Assembly: GCA_963741305.1 (NCBI GenBank)
Contig: CAVUHL010000003.1
Coordinates: 2,356,001-2,420,000 of the forward strand
Source: DATMER01 sp963741305
GTDB taxonomy: Bacteria > Acidobacteriota > Thermoanaerobaculia > Multivoradales > UBA5704
Direction: 5' to 3'
DNA length: 64,000 nt
The number at the start of each line of letters is the position of its first letter. Position 1 is the first letter of the stretch. A program made the position numbers and the translations under genes. This document shows positions 37,711 through 46,834 of this stretch, piece after piece. The notes under the pieces were generated by a model. It was not told the DNA's origin and made no database searches. It was given only the letters and a program-made list of their open reading frames with translations.

Positions 37711-39534
37711 TCAGAGGCTGAGCACTTCGAGATCGACGAGCTGTACGGAGAGGCGGCGGGTATCGGGCCCGCTGCCGGCCTCGGCCGGAACGAAGGAGAC
37801 CGCGGACCGGAAGGTGATCTCCACCTCGCCGCCCGGCGGCAGGGGCAGATCGACGGTCGTCTGCCCGCCTCTCGGGACATCCAGCTCGGCGGCCGGAAGG
37901 CCGCCGACCGTGACGGTCACCCGGTTGGAGGGCCAGGGCGCCGAACCGGGGAGCGCCAGGGTCAGGGCCGCCCTGGGCGAGCCGGCCGGGAAGGCGCCCA
38001 CCGCGGCGTCGGGCCCCAGCCATCGCCACTGCGCCTCGCGGGCGCTCGGCTCATAGCCGTAGACACCGCGCTCGACCCGGTACCGGCGGCCGGGAGGAAT
38101 CGGGGAGAGGGAGACGACCCTGTAAAGGCCGCCCCGGCTCAGCTTGCCGTAGGCGTCGCTCTCCGGCCAGCGGAAGGTCTGCGCCCCCGGCCAGCCGCTC
38201 TCGCCATCCCCCAGAAGATAGAGCGGCTTGCCCCGCTTGCCGGCGAAGCGCTCGAGGCCCTCGTCGATCAGCACCTTCTCCGACCTGGGGAAGAAGTAGT
38301 CCGCGTATGCCGCCATGCCCGGTTCTACCAGGTAGGCCGTATACGGCGAGAGGTTCTTCCGCGCCCAGAGGGCAGCCTGGACCGGCGGCGACGGAGTCCG
38401 CGAGCGCGCCGCGAGCATCGGCTGGGCGTAGAGGATGGAGCCCGCCGCGATCAGCCCCGCCAGCAAATAGGCAGCGGCCGGCACCCGCATGCGCCGCGCC
38501 AGGGCCTCTGCCCCGACCCCGGCCGCAAAGGCAATCCCCAGCATGCCCGGCAGGGCATAGCGCACCGCATCCTGCGCGTTCATCACCGACAGGGCGAAAG
38601 TCAGCTCGATGCCCACGAGGACGGCCAGGGGGAGAGCGGTCCGAAAACGGCGGGCGGCCGCCACTACGGCTCCAGTCCCGGCGAGGGCAAGGACCGGAAA
38701 GGAGAGCCACCGGTCACCCCAGGGATGGGCGAGGAACCGTTTCGCCACGCCCACCCAGCTCATTCCGGCCCGCGAGGCGTTCGTGTCGTACTCCACCACG
38801 AAGCCCGCCTGCTTGGAGAGGAACGGCAGGAACCCCGGCGGTCCGCCGACGGCCGCTAGCAGCGGCACGAACCAGGCAAGCGAGAGCGCCGTGAAGGATC
38901 CGGCCGCAACGACCCAGGCCTTCCGCCTGCCGGCCAGGGCGAGCGCGACCGCGAGCATCGGCAGCACCGCCAGGGCGAGCTGTGGCCGGCAGCCGATCGC
39001 CGCCGAGGCGGACAGCCCGAGAGCCACGGCCGGCGCCACCGCCCCCCGCGTCTCGATCAACCGCCCCGCCGCGGCGAGCGACAGGGCCAGGAACATCAAG
39101 GCCGGAGCATCGGACAGGGCGAGCGGCCCGTACACGAGCATGGCCGGCGAGAGGCAGAACAGCAGCGCTCCGATGATCCCCGCACGCTCCCCCTCCTCTC
39201 CTCCGCCGGCGAACGAGCGGAACGCCGCCGCGAGCGCCACGAACCCGACACACGAGGAGATCACGCCGAGCGCGACCAGGCTGGTGAACGGATCGCCCGT
39301 GATCCATGTGATCGCCTTGCCCAGCCCGATCAGCAGCGGGTAGCCGGGCGGGTGCGGGCTGTGGTGCAGGGGGTCGAAGCGGGCGATGCCGCGGACGAAC
39401 AGGACCTCGTCCCACTCCCAGATGCTCCTGGGCAGGGTCAGAAGGCGCGCGGCAGCCACCGCGGCCAGTCCCAGGAGCAGCAAGAGGGACCGCAGCCGCC
39501 AGCCTGCGAGGCGGGAAGAGCTCGGTTCGTTCAT
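37711..39534 (-). CDS. GT39/ArnT-like membrane glycosyltransferase
   Basis: A 607-residue polytopic membrane protein (about 10-12 helices) of the PMT/ArnT superfamily of GT-C enzymes. The first periplasmic loop carries the acidic motif in SIWEWDEVLFVRGIARFDP, the catalytic region of the fold. The C-terminal roughly 150 residues are soluble and beta-rich, with a Pro/Gly-rich segment. Such enzymes transfer a sugar from a polyprenyl phosphate donor to lipid or protein acceptors. The ATG at 39534 is chosen because upstream in-frame codons run through the divergent promoter. It is the first gene of the GT39-GT2-YdjC operon. Confidence 0.82.
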   Translation of the reverse strand: MNEPSSSRLAGWRLRSLLLLLGLAAVAAARLLTLPRSIWEWDEVLFVRGIARFDPLHHSPHPPGYPLLIGLGKAITWITGDPFTSLVALGVISSCVGFVALAAAFRSFAGGGEEGERAGIIGALLFCLSPAMLVYGPLALSDAPALMFLALSLAAAGRLIETRGAVAPAVALGLSASAAIGCRPQLALAVLPMLAVALALAGRRKAWVVAAGSFTALSLAWFVPLLAAVGGPPGFLPFLSKQAGFVVEYDTNASRAGMSWVGVAKRFLAHPWGDRWLSFPVLALAGTGAVVAAARRFRTALPLAVLVGIELTFALSVMNAQDAVRYALPGMLGIAFAAGVGAEALARRMRVPAAAYLLAGLIAAGSILYAQPMLAARSRTPSPPVQAALWARKNLSPYTAYLVEPGMAAYADYFFPRSEKVLIDEGLERFAGKRGKPLYLLGDGESGWPGAQTFRWPESDAYGKLSRGGLYRVVSLSPIPPGRRYRVERGVYGYEPSAREAQWRWLGPDAAVGAFPAGSPRAALTLALPGSAPWPSNRVTVTVGGLPAAELDVPRGGQTTVDLPLPPGGEVEITFRSAVSFVPAEAGSGPDTRRLSVQLVDLEVLSL

Positions 39535-39556
39535 CAGACCGTTTGAAAGGCGGCTG

Positions 39557-39568
39557 AGTATATATGCT
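39557..39568. promoter_or_regulatory. Overlapping divergent -10 boxes
   Basis: The sequence GAGTATATATGC gives TATGCT (39563-39568) on the plus strand, 7 nt before ATG 39576, and TATACT on the minus strand about 20 nt before the GT39 start. One AT-rich island in GC-rich DNA thus seems to serve both directions. Confidence 0.5.
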
Positions 39569-39575
39569 TCGGCCC

Positions 39576-40223
39576 ATGGGAACAGTCCCTTTCGGGGTGG
39601 CCTTCGCCCTCGTCCGCCGCAGCTACGCCTTGGCGCCGGCACCGGTGCGCCTGCACGCGGTCGGCCGGTTCCTGACCTGTCCGTTCCTGCGTGTGCTCCC
39701 TTTCCTTCCTCCCCGAGCCCGAATCCTCGACCTCGGGGCCGGCCACGGCACCTTCGCCCGCCTGGCCGTGGAGGCCGGCGCCTCCGAAGTGATCGCCGTC
39801 GAGCCGGACGCGCGCAAGCCGCTCGCCACCTGGCGTCACCCCCAAATCCACTTTGTGGCGGGCTACAGCGATGCCATCACCGGCACCTTCGACGCCGTAA
39901 CCATCTTCGACGTCCTCTGCCGCATCCCCATAACCTCCTGGGATGGGCTTCTCCACCAAGCGCACGAGCGGTTACCCCCGGGCGGCATGCTCCTCATCAA
40001 GGAGATCGACCCCGGCCACCGTCTCAAAGGCCTGTGGAACCGCGCTCAAGAAAAGGTCGCGGACCTGCTGGGGATGACGCTGGGAGAGGCCTTCAGCTAC
40101 GAGACGCGGGATCAGATGCACGACCGCCTGGCCCGCCTCGGCTTCGAGCGCTTCACGGCCGTGGAGCTGGGCCGGGGCTACCCCCACGCCCACATCCTCT
40201 ACATCGCCTACCGCTCGAGCTGA
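39576..40223 (+). CDS. Class I SAM-dependent methyltransferase
   Basis: A 215-residue methyltransferase. The SAM-binding motif I is ILDLGAGHGTFARLA, motif II EVIAVEPD, and a motif-IV-like AVTIFDVLCRIP; LPPGGMLLIKEIDPG follows. It belongs to the broad Methyltransf_11/12 group; the substrate is unknown. An earlier in-frame ATG (39564) overlaps the -10 box, so the leaderless ATG at 39576 is favoured. Its 3' end overlaps the convergent hypothetical gene by 16 bp. Confidence 0.78.
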   Translation: MGTVPFGVAFALVRRSYALAPAPVRLHAVGRFLTCPFLRVLPFLPPRARILDLGAGHGTFARLAVEAGASEVIAVEPDARKPLATWRHPQIHFVAGYSDAITGTFDAVTIFDVLCRIPITSWDGLLHQAHERLPPGGMLLIKEIDPGHRLKGLWNRAQEKVADLLGMTLGEAFSYETRDQMHDRLARLGFERFTAVELGRGYPHAHILYIAYRSS

Positions 40224-40834
40224 GCTTCGGGCGAGAAAAGCGAGAGGACTGGCAGCCCGAGTCGCTGGCGGAGGACCTGCCAGGTCAAGCGCTCGCGGGA
40301 GCGCTCCAGCTCTTCCGGCGGGAGGCGGCCCTTGAGCGCGGCCAGAGTCTTCTCCACCGCGGCCTCTACCTCTTCCCGCAAATCAGGCCCTAGAGACTCG
40401 GCCGACGCGGTCAGCATCTCCCGGTCGAGGGTGGACAGCGCCGCTTCCACGGATGGGGCATCTCCATGCAGACCAGCCACCCTCGCCGAAAAAGCCGCGG
40501 GTACGGCCGCGGCGAGATTGCTCAGGCGGGTGGCGATGTCCAAGGGAGCTGCTTCGGTGCGCTCGCCCGGCGCGGTCAGCTCGCGGAGGTCAGCCCAGGC
40601 AGCCTCCACGGCCGGGGCGCAATAGCGGAGGCTGTTGATCTTTCCCTTCGTGCCCCGTTCCTGGCGCTTGGCGAAGACCTCTTCCAGCACGCGACCGATC
40701 AGGTCGAGCGGGACCCCCTCGCGATGCCAGCGGCTCGCCACCTGCCAGTCGGCTGGCGAGAGCAGCAGCGGCGCGCCGCGCAGGCGCACGAAGATCTCCT
40801 CGATGCCCTGGAAGTACAGATGATCTTCCGCCAT
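40208..40834 (-). CDS. Conserved hypothetical, last gene of valS-birA-coaX unit
   Basis: A 208-residue predicted helical cytosolic protein. I do not recognise the family. The N-terminal half has a compact helical pattern (LSPADWQVASRWHREGVPLD, INSLRYCAPAVEAAW) that recalls helical replication-type or winged modules. The C-terminal half is Ala/Glu/Leu-rich. Its ATG follows the coaX TGA without a gap, so translation is coupled. The last 16 bp are antisense to the end of the methyltransferase gene. Confidence 0.7.
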   Translation of the reverse strand: MAEDHLYFQGIEEIFVRLRGAPLLLSPADWQVASRWHREGVPLDLIGRVLEEVFAKRQERGTKGKINSLRYCAPAVEAAWADLRELTAPGERTEAAPLDIATRLSNLAAAVPAAFSARVAGLHGDAPSVEAALSTLDREMLTASAESLGPDLREEVEAAVEKTLAALKGRLPPEELERSRERLTWQVLRQRLGLPVLSLFSPEAQLER

Positions 40835-41641
40835 TCAGGCGTGCCGGTTCTTCTCGTAGATCAGCTTGAGGCCGACCAGGGTGAGCATGGGATCGACCTG
40901 CCGGATGTACTTGGAGCCTTCCGCGATCAAATCCGCCAGCCCGCCCGTGGCCACCACGGACTTGACTCCGGGCATCTCGGCGAGCAGGCGCTCCAGGATG
41001 CCGTCCACCAGGCCGATGTAGCCATAGTAGATGCCGGCCTGCATGGCGCCGGCCGTGTTCTTGCCGATCAGCTCCGCGGGTTTGCGCACGTCGACCCGGT
41101 AGAGGCGCGAGGCGTGGGCGAAGAGAGCTTCCGCAGAAATCATGATCCCCGGCGTGATGATGCCGCCCGCGTACTCCCCGGCCGCGTTGACCAGGTCGAA
41201 CGTCGTGGCCGTGCCGAAGTCGACGACGATCACCGGCGCGCCGTAGAGCTCGCGCGCAGCCACCGCGTTGACGATGCGGTCGGCCCCCACCTCGGTCGGG
41301 TTGTCATAACGGATCGGCATGCCGGTGCGCACGCCCGGCTCGATGAACAGCGGCTTCTTGCCGAAGTAGCGGCGGGCCATCTGTTCGAGCGTGAGGTGGA
41401 GCGGCGGCACGACCGAGGAGATCACCACGGCCTCGGCGGTCGTGGGATCGATCCCGCGGCGCTGGAAGAGCGGCAGCAGCAGGGCGCCGTACTCGTCCGC
41501 GGTGCGCTCGTGATCGGTCGAGAAGCGGAAGCTCTCGGTCAGCTCGTCGTCCTGGTAGACGCCGAAGACCGTGTTCGTGTTGCCCACGTCCACCAGCACC
41601 AGAAGGCCAGTCGTCCCCTTGGCTCGCTTGCGGCCGTTCAC
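40835..41641 (-). CDS. coaX: Type III pantothenate kinase
   Basis: A 268-residue CoaX that phosphorylates pantothenate in coenzyme A synthesis. ASKHA-fold motifs are LVDVGNTNTVFGVY (phosphate 1), GADRIVNAVAA and VVDFGTATTFD, with GGIITPGIMIS and TGGLADLI near the end. The first 11 residues are a basic extension. The start overlaps birA by 4 bp (ATGA). The pairing of birA with coaX on one message is common and fits cofactor metabolism. Confidence 0.94.
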   Translation of the reverse strand: MNGRKRAKGTTGLLVLVDVGNTNTVFGVYQDDELTESFRFSTDHERTADEYGALLLPLFQRRGIDPTTAEAVVISSVVPPLHLTLEQMARRYFGKKPLFIEPGVRTGMPIRYDNPTEVGADRIVNAVAARELYGAPVIVVDFGTATTFDLVNAAGEYAGGIITPGIMISAEALFAHASRLYRVDVRKPAELIGKNTAGAMQAGIYYGYIGLVDGILERLLAEMPGVKSVVATGGLADLIAEGSKYIRQVDPMLTLVGLKLIYEKNRHA

Positions 41642-42408
41642 GAAATTACCTCTCCCGAGCTGAGCCGCTGTCCGTTATCCAAGACAAGCCTCCCCTGGTC
41701 GTCAATTTCCACGAAGGCCCCTTCGACCGTACTTTCCCCGACCCGGCAAACGATCTGGTCGCCGGGCCGGTGGACCGAAAGCTCGCGGTAGGCCGCCGCG
41801 GCGTAGGCGAGGTCGCCCAGATGCTCCAGCTCCCTTTCGAGCCCCTCGACCAGCTTCCAGGTCACATCTTCCAGGGAGCCTTTGCCGCCCAGCAGGTGGA
41901 CCGAGGTCGCGGTCTCCGGCATCTCTTCGGGTTCTTGCTGGACATTGACTCCGAAGCCGATGAGGGCCCGCGACTCCCCCTCCGTGTGGACCATGGCCTC
42001 GATGAGGATGCCGCCGATCTTCTTCCCCTCCACCAGCAGGTCGTTCGGCCACTTGAGACGGCAGGACGACGGAACGAGGGGAGCGAGGGCACGGCTGAGG
42101 CCGACGCCGACCAGGAGCGGCAGGGTCTGCAAGACTTTCGCATCCTGCACGGTCAGCACGCGGGTGGCGTAGACCCCTTTTCCCGGCGGGCTCGCCCAGG
42201 TGCGTCCCTGCCGGCCGCGCCCGCCGCTCTGTTCCAGGGCCAGGATCAGGAGAGGCGGGAGCGGCTGCTCCTCGGTCTCGTACTCCTTGACGATTTCGCG
42301 GGCGATGCGGTTGGTCGAATCTACGACCGGCAGGAGGACGAGGTTCTCGGGCACGCGCTCCGGGCGCAGCCGTTTGATCTCTCCAAGGAAGCTGCTGAAC
42401 AAGTCCAT
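41638..42408 (-). CDS. birA: Biotin-protein ligase, no repressor domain
   Basis: A 256-residue biotin-[acetyl-CoA-carboxylase] ligase. The catalytic core shows DSTNRIARE, the biotinyl-adenylate loop SGGRGRQGRTWASPPGKG, LKWPNDLLVEGKKIGGIL and the C-terminal SH3-like domain with GRLVLDNG. The N-terminal helix-turn-helix of bifunctional BirA is missing, so it should not act as a biotin repressor. It lies 2 bp after valS. Confidence 0.93.
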   Translation of the reverse strand: MDLFSSFLGEIKRLRPERVPENLVLLPVVDSTNRIAREIVKEYETEEQPLPPLLILALEQSGGRGRQGRTWASPPGKGVYATRVLTVQDAKVLQTLPLLVGVGLSRALAPLVPSSCRLKWPNDLLVEGKKIGGILIEAMVHTEGESRALIGFGVNVQQEPEEMPETATSVHLLGGKGSLEDVTWKLVEGLERELEHLGDLAYAAAAYRELSVHRPGDQIVCRVGESTVEGAFVEIDDQGRLVLDNGQRLSSGEVIS

Positions 42409-42410
42409 GA

Positions 42411-45074
42411 TCAGAGGCCCAGGGTGGACCGCAGAGTGCTCCTGCGCTCCTGCATCTGGGCCAGGGTGGCCCGGCCGTTGGCCACCACTTGCGGCGGCGC
42501 CTTGGCGAGGAACTGCTCGTCGGAGAGCCGGGTTTCGGAGCGGGAGATCTCGGTCTCCAGCTTCTCCAATTCCTTGGCAAGGCGGCCCCGTTCCTCGTCC
42601 GACATCTCCTGCTTCTCCACCACGAGCGCGATCTCGACCCCGGCCACCACGTCGCGGCGGGACCCTTCCGGACCTGGACCCGTGCCGATCTTCTCCACCC
42701 GGGCGAGGAAGGAAAGCAGCGCCTGCTCGGACAGGAAGCGGACGGTCTCCGGTTCTCCATGAAGGAACAGGTCCACCTTGGCCTTGGGCGGGATGCCGGT
42801 CTCCGTCCGCATGGCGCGCACCCGGCTCACGATCTGGATGAGGGCATCCATGCCGGTCTCCACCTCGGGCGCGTTCCAGCGCGCCTCGGCCTGGGGATAA
42901 GGGGCCAGGGCGATCGATTGCGGATGGATGCCTTCGTGCCCAGGCAACCGCTGCCAGAGCTCCTCGGTGATGTGCGGCATGAGCGGATGCAGGAGCCGCA
43001 GGCTGCGGTCGAGCACCGTGAGCAGCACCTCCCCCACCCGGGGCCGGGGCGCGTCGCCCGTGAGGGCCGGCTTGGACAGCTCGATGTACCAGTCGCAGAA
43101 ATCGCCCCAGAAGAAGTGGTAGAGGCTGCGGCAGGCTTCGTCGAAACGGAAGGCCTCCAGGCGCGAGTCGATCTCCCCCGCCGTGCTGGAGAGGCGCGAC
43201 AGGATCCAGCGCTCGGGCGCGGCGAGCCCCTCCGGGTCGATCTCGGCCTGCACCCGGGCGTCACCCACCCGCGACAAGGCGAAACGGGTCGCATTCCAGA
43301 TCTTGTTGCCGAAAGCGCGGTAGCCCGCGATCTGGTCCGGGTTGAGCGGGATGTCGCGGCCCGGGCTGTCGAGCGAGGCCAGGGTGAAGCGCAGCGCGTC
43401 CGCACCGTACTCGGCCACCAGCTCGGCCGGATCGAGCACGTTGCCCTTGGTCTTGGACATCTTCACGCCTTCGGCATCGCGCACCAGGCCCGTCAGGTGA
43501 ACGGACTGGAACGGCGACTTGCCCGTGAAGTGCATCCCCATCATCACCATGCGCGCCACCCAGAAGAAGAGGATGTCGTACCCGGTGATCAGCACGTCGG
43601 TCGGATAGAACGTCCGCATGTCCTCCGTGCCTTCGGGCCATCCCAGCGTCGAGAACGGCCAGAGGCCCGAGGAGAACCAGGTGTCGAGCACGTCGGGGTC
43701 CTGGACCAGCTTGCCGGTGCCAGCCAGGGACGCCGCTTCCTCGGCATCGTGGGCCACGATGACCTCGCCATCCTCCTTGTACCAGGCCGGGATCTGGTGG
43801 CCCCACCAGAGCTGGCGCGAGATGCACCAGGGCTTGATGGACTCCAGCCAGTAGTCCCAGGTCTTGACCCAGGTCTCGGGGAGCAGGGTCAGACGGCCGT
43901 CGTGCGCGGCATCCATGGCCTGCCTCGCCATCCCGGTCACGTCGCAGAACCATTGCGTGGAGACCAGGGGCTCGATGGGCTCGCCGCTGCGCTGGCTGTG
44001 GCCGACGTTGTGGGTGTGGTCCTCGACCTTGATCAGGTAGCCCTGGTCGCGGAGCTGCTCGACCACCTTGGCCCGCGCCTCAAATCGATCGAGGCCGGCG
44101 AAGCCCTCCCCTGCCTCGGGCGTCATGCGGCCGTCGCGGCCGATCACCGACACGCCCGGCAGGTTGTGGCGCCGCGCCAGCTCGAAGTCGAATGGGTCAT
44201 GAAACGGCGTGATCTTCACCAAGCCGGTGCCGAACTCCACATCCACCGCGGGATCGGGTACGAACGGCAGGCGGCGGCCCACCAGCGGCAGGATCGCCGC
44301 TTTTCCATGAAGGTGCTTGTAGCGCTCGTCATCAGGGCTGAACGCCACGGCCGTATCGCCGAGCATGGTCTCGGGCCGGGTCGTGGCCACGACAATCCTC
44401 TCCCCCTGAGGATTGCTGCCATCGATGGGATAAGCGATGTGGTAGAGCTTGCCCTGGACCGTCTTCGACTCCACTTCCAGGTCGGACACGGCCGTGCCGA
44501 GCACGGGCGACCAGTTCACCAGGTACTCGCCGCGGGTGATGAGCCCCTCTCGGTAGAGGCGGACGAAGGCCTCGCGCACGGCGCGGTTGAGCCCTTCGTC
44601 GAGGGTGAAGCGCTCGCGGGTCCAGTCGCAGCTCGCGCCGAGCTGGTCGAGCTGCGTGCGGATGTTGTCCTGGTACTGGACCTTCCACTGCCACATCCGC
44701 TCCAGGAAGCGCTCGCGGCCCAGCTCGGACCTGGTGGTCCCCTCGCTGGCCAGCTGGCGCTCCACCATGAGCTGGGTGGCGATGCCGGCGTGGTCGGTGC
44801 CGGGAACCCAGAGGGCGTTGTACCCCTGCATGCGCCGCCAGCGGGTCAGGAGGTCCTGGAGCGTGGTCTGGAGGGCATGGCCGACGTGCAGCTTCCCGGT
44901 GACGTTCGGCGGCGGGATCATGATGCAGAAGCGCGGCTTGCCGGAAGGCGCCTCGGCCTTGAAGATGCCCATCTCCGCCCAGAGCCGCTGCCACTTGGGC
45001 TCGTAGCTCTGGGGGTCGAAGCGCTTGTCCATCTCAGCGCTCTGGCTTGGAGTCTCGGTGTCGGTCAATGCCAT
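42411..45074 (-). CDS. valS: Valine-tRNA ligase
   Basis: An 887-residue class I synthetase. The HIGH-type motif is PPPNVTGKLHVGHAL and the KMSKS loop KMSKTKGNVLDP; the editing domain includes ATTRPETMLGDTAV. The C-terminal coiled-coil that contacts tRNA is present (LAKELEKLETEISRSETRL, RATLAQMQERRSTL). First gene of the valS-birA-coaX-hypothetical unit. TAGGAT ends 6 nt before the ATG and there is no ribosome binding site, so the message looks leaderless. Confidence 0.95.
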   Translation of the reverse strand: MALTDTETPSQSAEMDKRFDPQSYEPKWQRLWAEMGIFKAEAPSGKPRFCIMIPPPNVTGKLHVGHALQTTLQDLLTRWRRMQGYNALWVPGTDHAGIATQLMVERQLASEGTTRSELGRERFLERMWQWKVQYQDNIRTQLDQLGASCDWTRERFTLDEGLNRAVREAFVRLYREGLITRGEYLVNWSPVLGTAVSDLEVESKTVQGKLYHIAYPIDGSNPQGERIVVATTRPETMLGDTAVAFSPDDERYKHLHGKAAILPLVGRRLPFVPDPAVDVEFGTGLVKITPFHDPFDFELARRHNLPGVSVIGRDGRMTPEAGEGFAGLDRFEARAKVVEQLRDQGYLIKVEDHTHNVGHSQRSGEPIEPLVSTQWFCDVTGMARQAMDAAHDGRLTLLPETWVKTWDYWLESIKPWCISRQLWWGHQIPAWYKEDGEVIVAHDAEEAASLAGTGKLVQDPDVLDTWFSSGLWPFSTLGWPEGTEDMRTFYPTDVLITGYDILFFWVARMVMMGMHFTGKSPFQSVHLTGLVRDAEGVKMSKTKGNVLDPAELVAEYGADALRFTLASLDSPGRDIPLNPDQIAGYRAFGNKIWNATRFALSRVGDARVQAEIDPEGLAAPERWILSRLSSTAGEIDSRLEAFRFDEACRSLYHFFWGDFCDWYIELSKPALTGDAPRPRVGEVLLTVLDRSLRLLHPLMPHITEELWQRLPGHEGIHPQSIALAPYPQAEARWNAPEVETGMDALIQIVSRVRAMRTETGIPPKAKVDLFLHGEPETVRFLSEQALLSFLARVEKIGTGPGPEGSRRDVVAGVEIALVVEKQEMSDEERGRLAKELEKLETEISRSETRLSDEQFLAKAPPQVVANGRATLAQMQERRSTLRSTLGL

Positions 45075-45079
45075 ATAGA

Positions 45080-45115
45080 TATCCTAGACGGTATCTTCAA
45101 CGGTATCTTCAACGG
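45080..45115. repeat. Three 12-bp tandem repeats at the valS promoter
   Basis: TATCTTCAACGG occurs at 45092-45103 and 45104-45115, and a diverged copy TATCCTAGACGG at 45080-45091 contains the presumed valS -10 (TAGGAT on the minus strand). They could be operator sites or slippage products. Confidence 0.5.
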
Positions 45116-45118
45116 AAA

Positions 45119-45138
45119 GGGCGCCTCCAAGGGCGCCC
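45119..45138 (-). terminator. Hairpin between response-regulator and valS genes
   Basis: GGGCGCC (45119-45125) and GGCGCCC (45132-45138) form a stem. On the minus strand the stem is followed by CTTTCC, a weak T-run, so termination after the response-regulator gene is plausible but not strong. Confidence 0.5.
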
Positions 45139-45169
45139 GTGCTACAACGATCGAAAGCGGGAAGAGGCT

Positions 45170-46255
45170 CTATTCGAGGTTCTCGGCCTGGCTCTCGAGC
45201 TCGCGCAGACGGTCCTTGATGACGACCTCCGCGAGATCGGGGATGACTTCCCACGCAACATCCCGCACGGCCTTGTCCCCGAGCAGCTCGACCACCCGGC
45301 GGGCGATGCGGTCCACGTCCGCATCGCTGAGGTCGCCATTGCCCACCACCGCCGCCGCTCCGGCAGCTACCGCGGGCGGGACGGCCATCCGGGCCTCGGC
45401 CTGCGGCTCATGCGACTCGTCCAGGCTCAAGGGTGCCGGCTCTTCGATGCGGCGCTCCGTCTCCTCCAGGCTGTCCAAGAGGGGCGCGGCAGACTCGGGC
45501 ACGCCCAGGCGCTCGGTCTCCGACAACGGAAGCTCGAAGCCGGCGGACCGTGCCTCGGAAAGGATCGGCTGGGGCTCGAAGCCGAACACGTCGTCCGGAG
45601 GCGTGGGAGCCACGGAGGGGCCGATGGGCTCCTCCTCCAGCTCGAAAAGCTGATCGCCCTCGGGCTCAGGGGTGACATAGCCGCCGCCTACCCGCCAGAC
45701 GTCGGTGGACGGCTCCTCCAGGGAGAACTCGCTGCCCGCGCGGAATGGCTCGGCCTCGGGTTCGGCCTCAGCCTCCACTTCGAAGCCGGCCCACTCCTGA
45801 GCCGGCTCGGCCACCGGCGCGGAATACCCTGGCTCGGCGAAGGGGCTCGGCTCGGCAAAGGGGCTCAACTCGGGCATGGCCGCCGGAGCGGCGCCCCGCG
45901 ACAGGAGCTCGCCGACGCGCTGCAGCAGCTCCTGGGAATCGAACGGCTTTTTCAGGAACGAGTCGGCGCCCACGGCGCGGCACTGGGCCTCGTCGAACGG
46001 CTCGAAGGTGCCGACCAGGAGCAGCACCGGCACGCTTGGCCGGCTCTCCTTGGAACGCCTGCAGACCTCGTAGCCGTTGGCGCCGGGCATATGGACGTCC
46101 GCGATCACGAAGTCCGGGTCAATCTCGAACATCGCCTTGATGGCGTCGTCGCCGTTGCTGACCGCGCGGACATCGTAGTCCTCGTCCATGAAGGTCAGCT
46201 CAATGACCTTCTGGATGGTGACACTGTCGTCGGCCAGCAGAATCCGTCTTTTCAT
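45170..46255 (-). CDS. Response regulator with long acidic linker and C-terminal helical domain
   Basis: A 361-residue protein. Residues 1-120 are a CheY-like receiver (RILLADDSVTIQKVIELTF, phosphoacceptor in DFVIADVHMPG, Lys in FLKKPF). The middle (about 125-300) is a Pro/Glu/Ala-rich disordered linker. The C-terminal 55 residues are a helical module (DVDRIARRVVELLGDKAVRD, WEVIPDLAEVVIKDRL). This layout is known from myxobacterial and acidobacterial regulators related to FrzS/polarity proteins, and output is probably protein-protein. ATG 46255 follows GGAGGGGG; the upstream in-frame ATG is unlikely. Confidence 0.82.
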   Translation of the reverse strand: MKRRILLADDSVTIQKVIELTFMDEDYDVRAVSNGDDAIKAMFEIDPDFVIADVHMPGANGYEVCRRSKESRPSVPVLLLVGTFEPFDEAQCRAVGADSFLKKPFDSQELLQRVGELLSRGAAPAAMPELSPFAEPSPFAEPGYSAPVAEPAQEWAGFEVEAEAEPEAEPFRAGSEFSLEEPSTDVWRVGGGYVTPEPEGDQLFELEEEPIGPSVAPTPPDDVFGFEPQPILSEARSAGFELPLSETERLGVPESAAPLLDSLEETERRIEEPAPLSLDESHEPQAEARMAVPPAVAAGAAAVVGNGDLSDADVDRIARRVVELLGDKAVRDVAWEVIPDLAEVVIKDRLRELESQAENLE

Positions 46256-46352
46256 GACCCCCTCCGATACTTGCGACATGTAACCTAACACCCTGGACGG
46301 CGAGCCGTCAAACCGTTCTCGCTTCAGGGGTTAGGGAGCAGCTCAGGCAGTG

Positions 46353-46751
46353 TCAGGCGGCGAGGCGGCCTTGCAGGTACTGGACGATGTCCCGGGTCGA
46401 GGTGCCGGGCAGGAAGATCGCGTCGATCCCCGCGGTCTTGAGCCCCACCATGTCCTGCTCGGGGATGATCCCGCCGGCAAAAACCAGGATGTCGCCGGCC
46501 CCCTGCTCCTTGAGCAACCGGGTGATTTCGGGCAGCAGGACGTTGTGGGCGCCGGAGAGGATCGACAGCCCCACCGCGTCCACGTCCTCCTGGACCGCGG
46601 CGGCAGCGATCTGCTCCGGCGTCTGGCGCAGGCCGGTATAGATGACCTCATAACCTGCGTCGCGCAGAGCCCGCGCCACCACCTTGGCCCCCCGGTCATG
46701 GCCGTCCAGCCCCGGCTTGGCAATCAGGATCCGAAACCGTCTCTCACTCAT
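46353..46751 (-). CDS. Methylmalonyl-CoA mutase B12-binding subunit
   Basis: A 132-residue cobalamin-binding domain. The lower-ligand motif is KPGLDGHDRGAKVVARAL (DxHxxG), followed by SILSGAH and the phosphate-binding VFAGGIIP. It is the separate C-terminal subunit of a two-subunit acyl-CoA mutase; the large subunit is encoded at 50218-51957 on the same strand, 3.5 kb upstream. TAGTAT ends 8 nt before the ATG, with no ribosome binding site, so the transcript is probably leaderless. The start at 46751 avoids a longer frame that runs through the 55-bp repeat. Confidence 0.9.
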   Translation of the reverse strand: MSERRFRILIAKPGLDGHDRGAKVVARALRDAGYEVIYTGLRQTPEQIAAAAVQEDVDAVGLSILSGAHNVLLPEITRLLKEQGAGDILVFAGGIIPEQDMVGLKTAGIDAIFLPGTSTRDIVQYLQGRLAA

Positions 46752-46771
46752 GGCGGCAGATACTAGCAGTA

Positions 46772-46826
46772 GTTGATCCCATTCCCCCTCTCCCCAACCC
46801 TCTCCCCCGTGCCGGGGGAGAGGGAG
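46772..46826. repeat. 55-bp dispersed palindromic repeat, copy 2
   Basis: Matches 6837-6891 at 52 of 55 positions, in the same orientation, starting GTTGATCCC and ending in the CCCTCTCCCCC/GGGGGAGAGGG stem. It lies 8 bp beyond the stop codon of the beta-barrel gene and upstream of the B12-subunit promoter. Confidence 0.85.
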
Positions 46827-46834
46827 CTTCCTGC

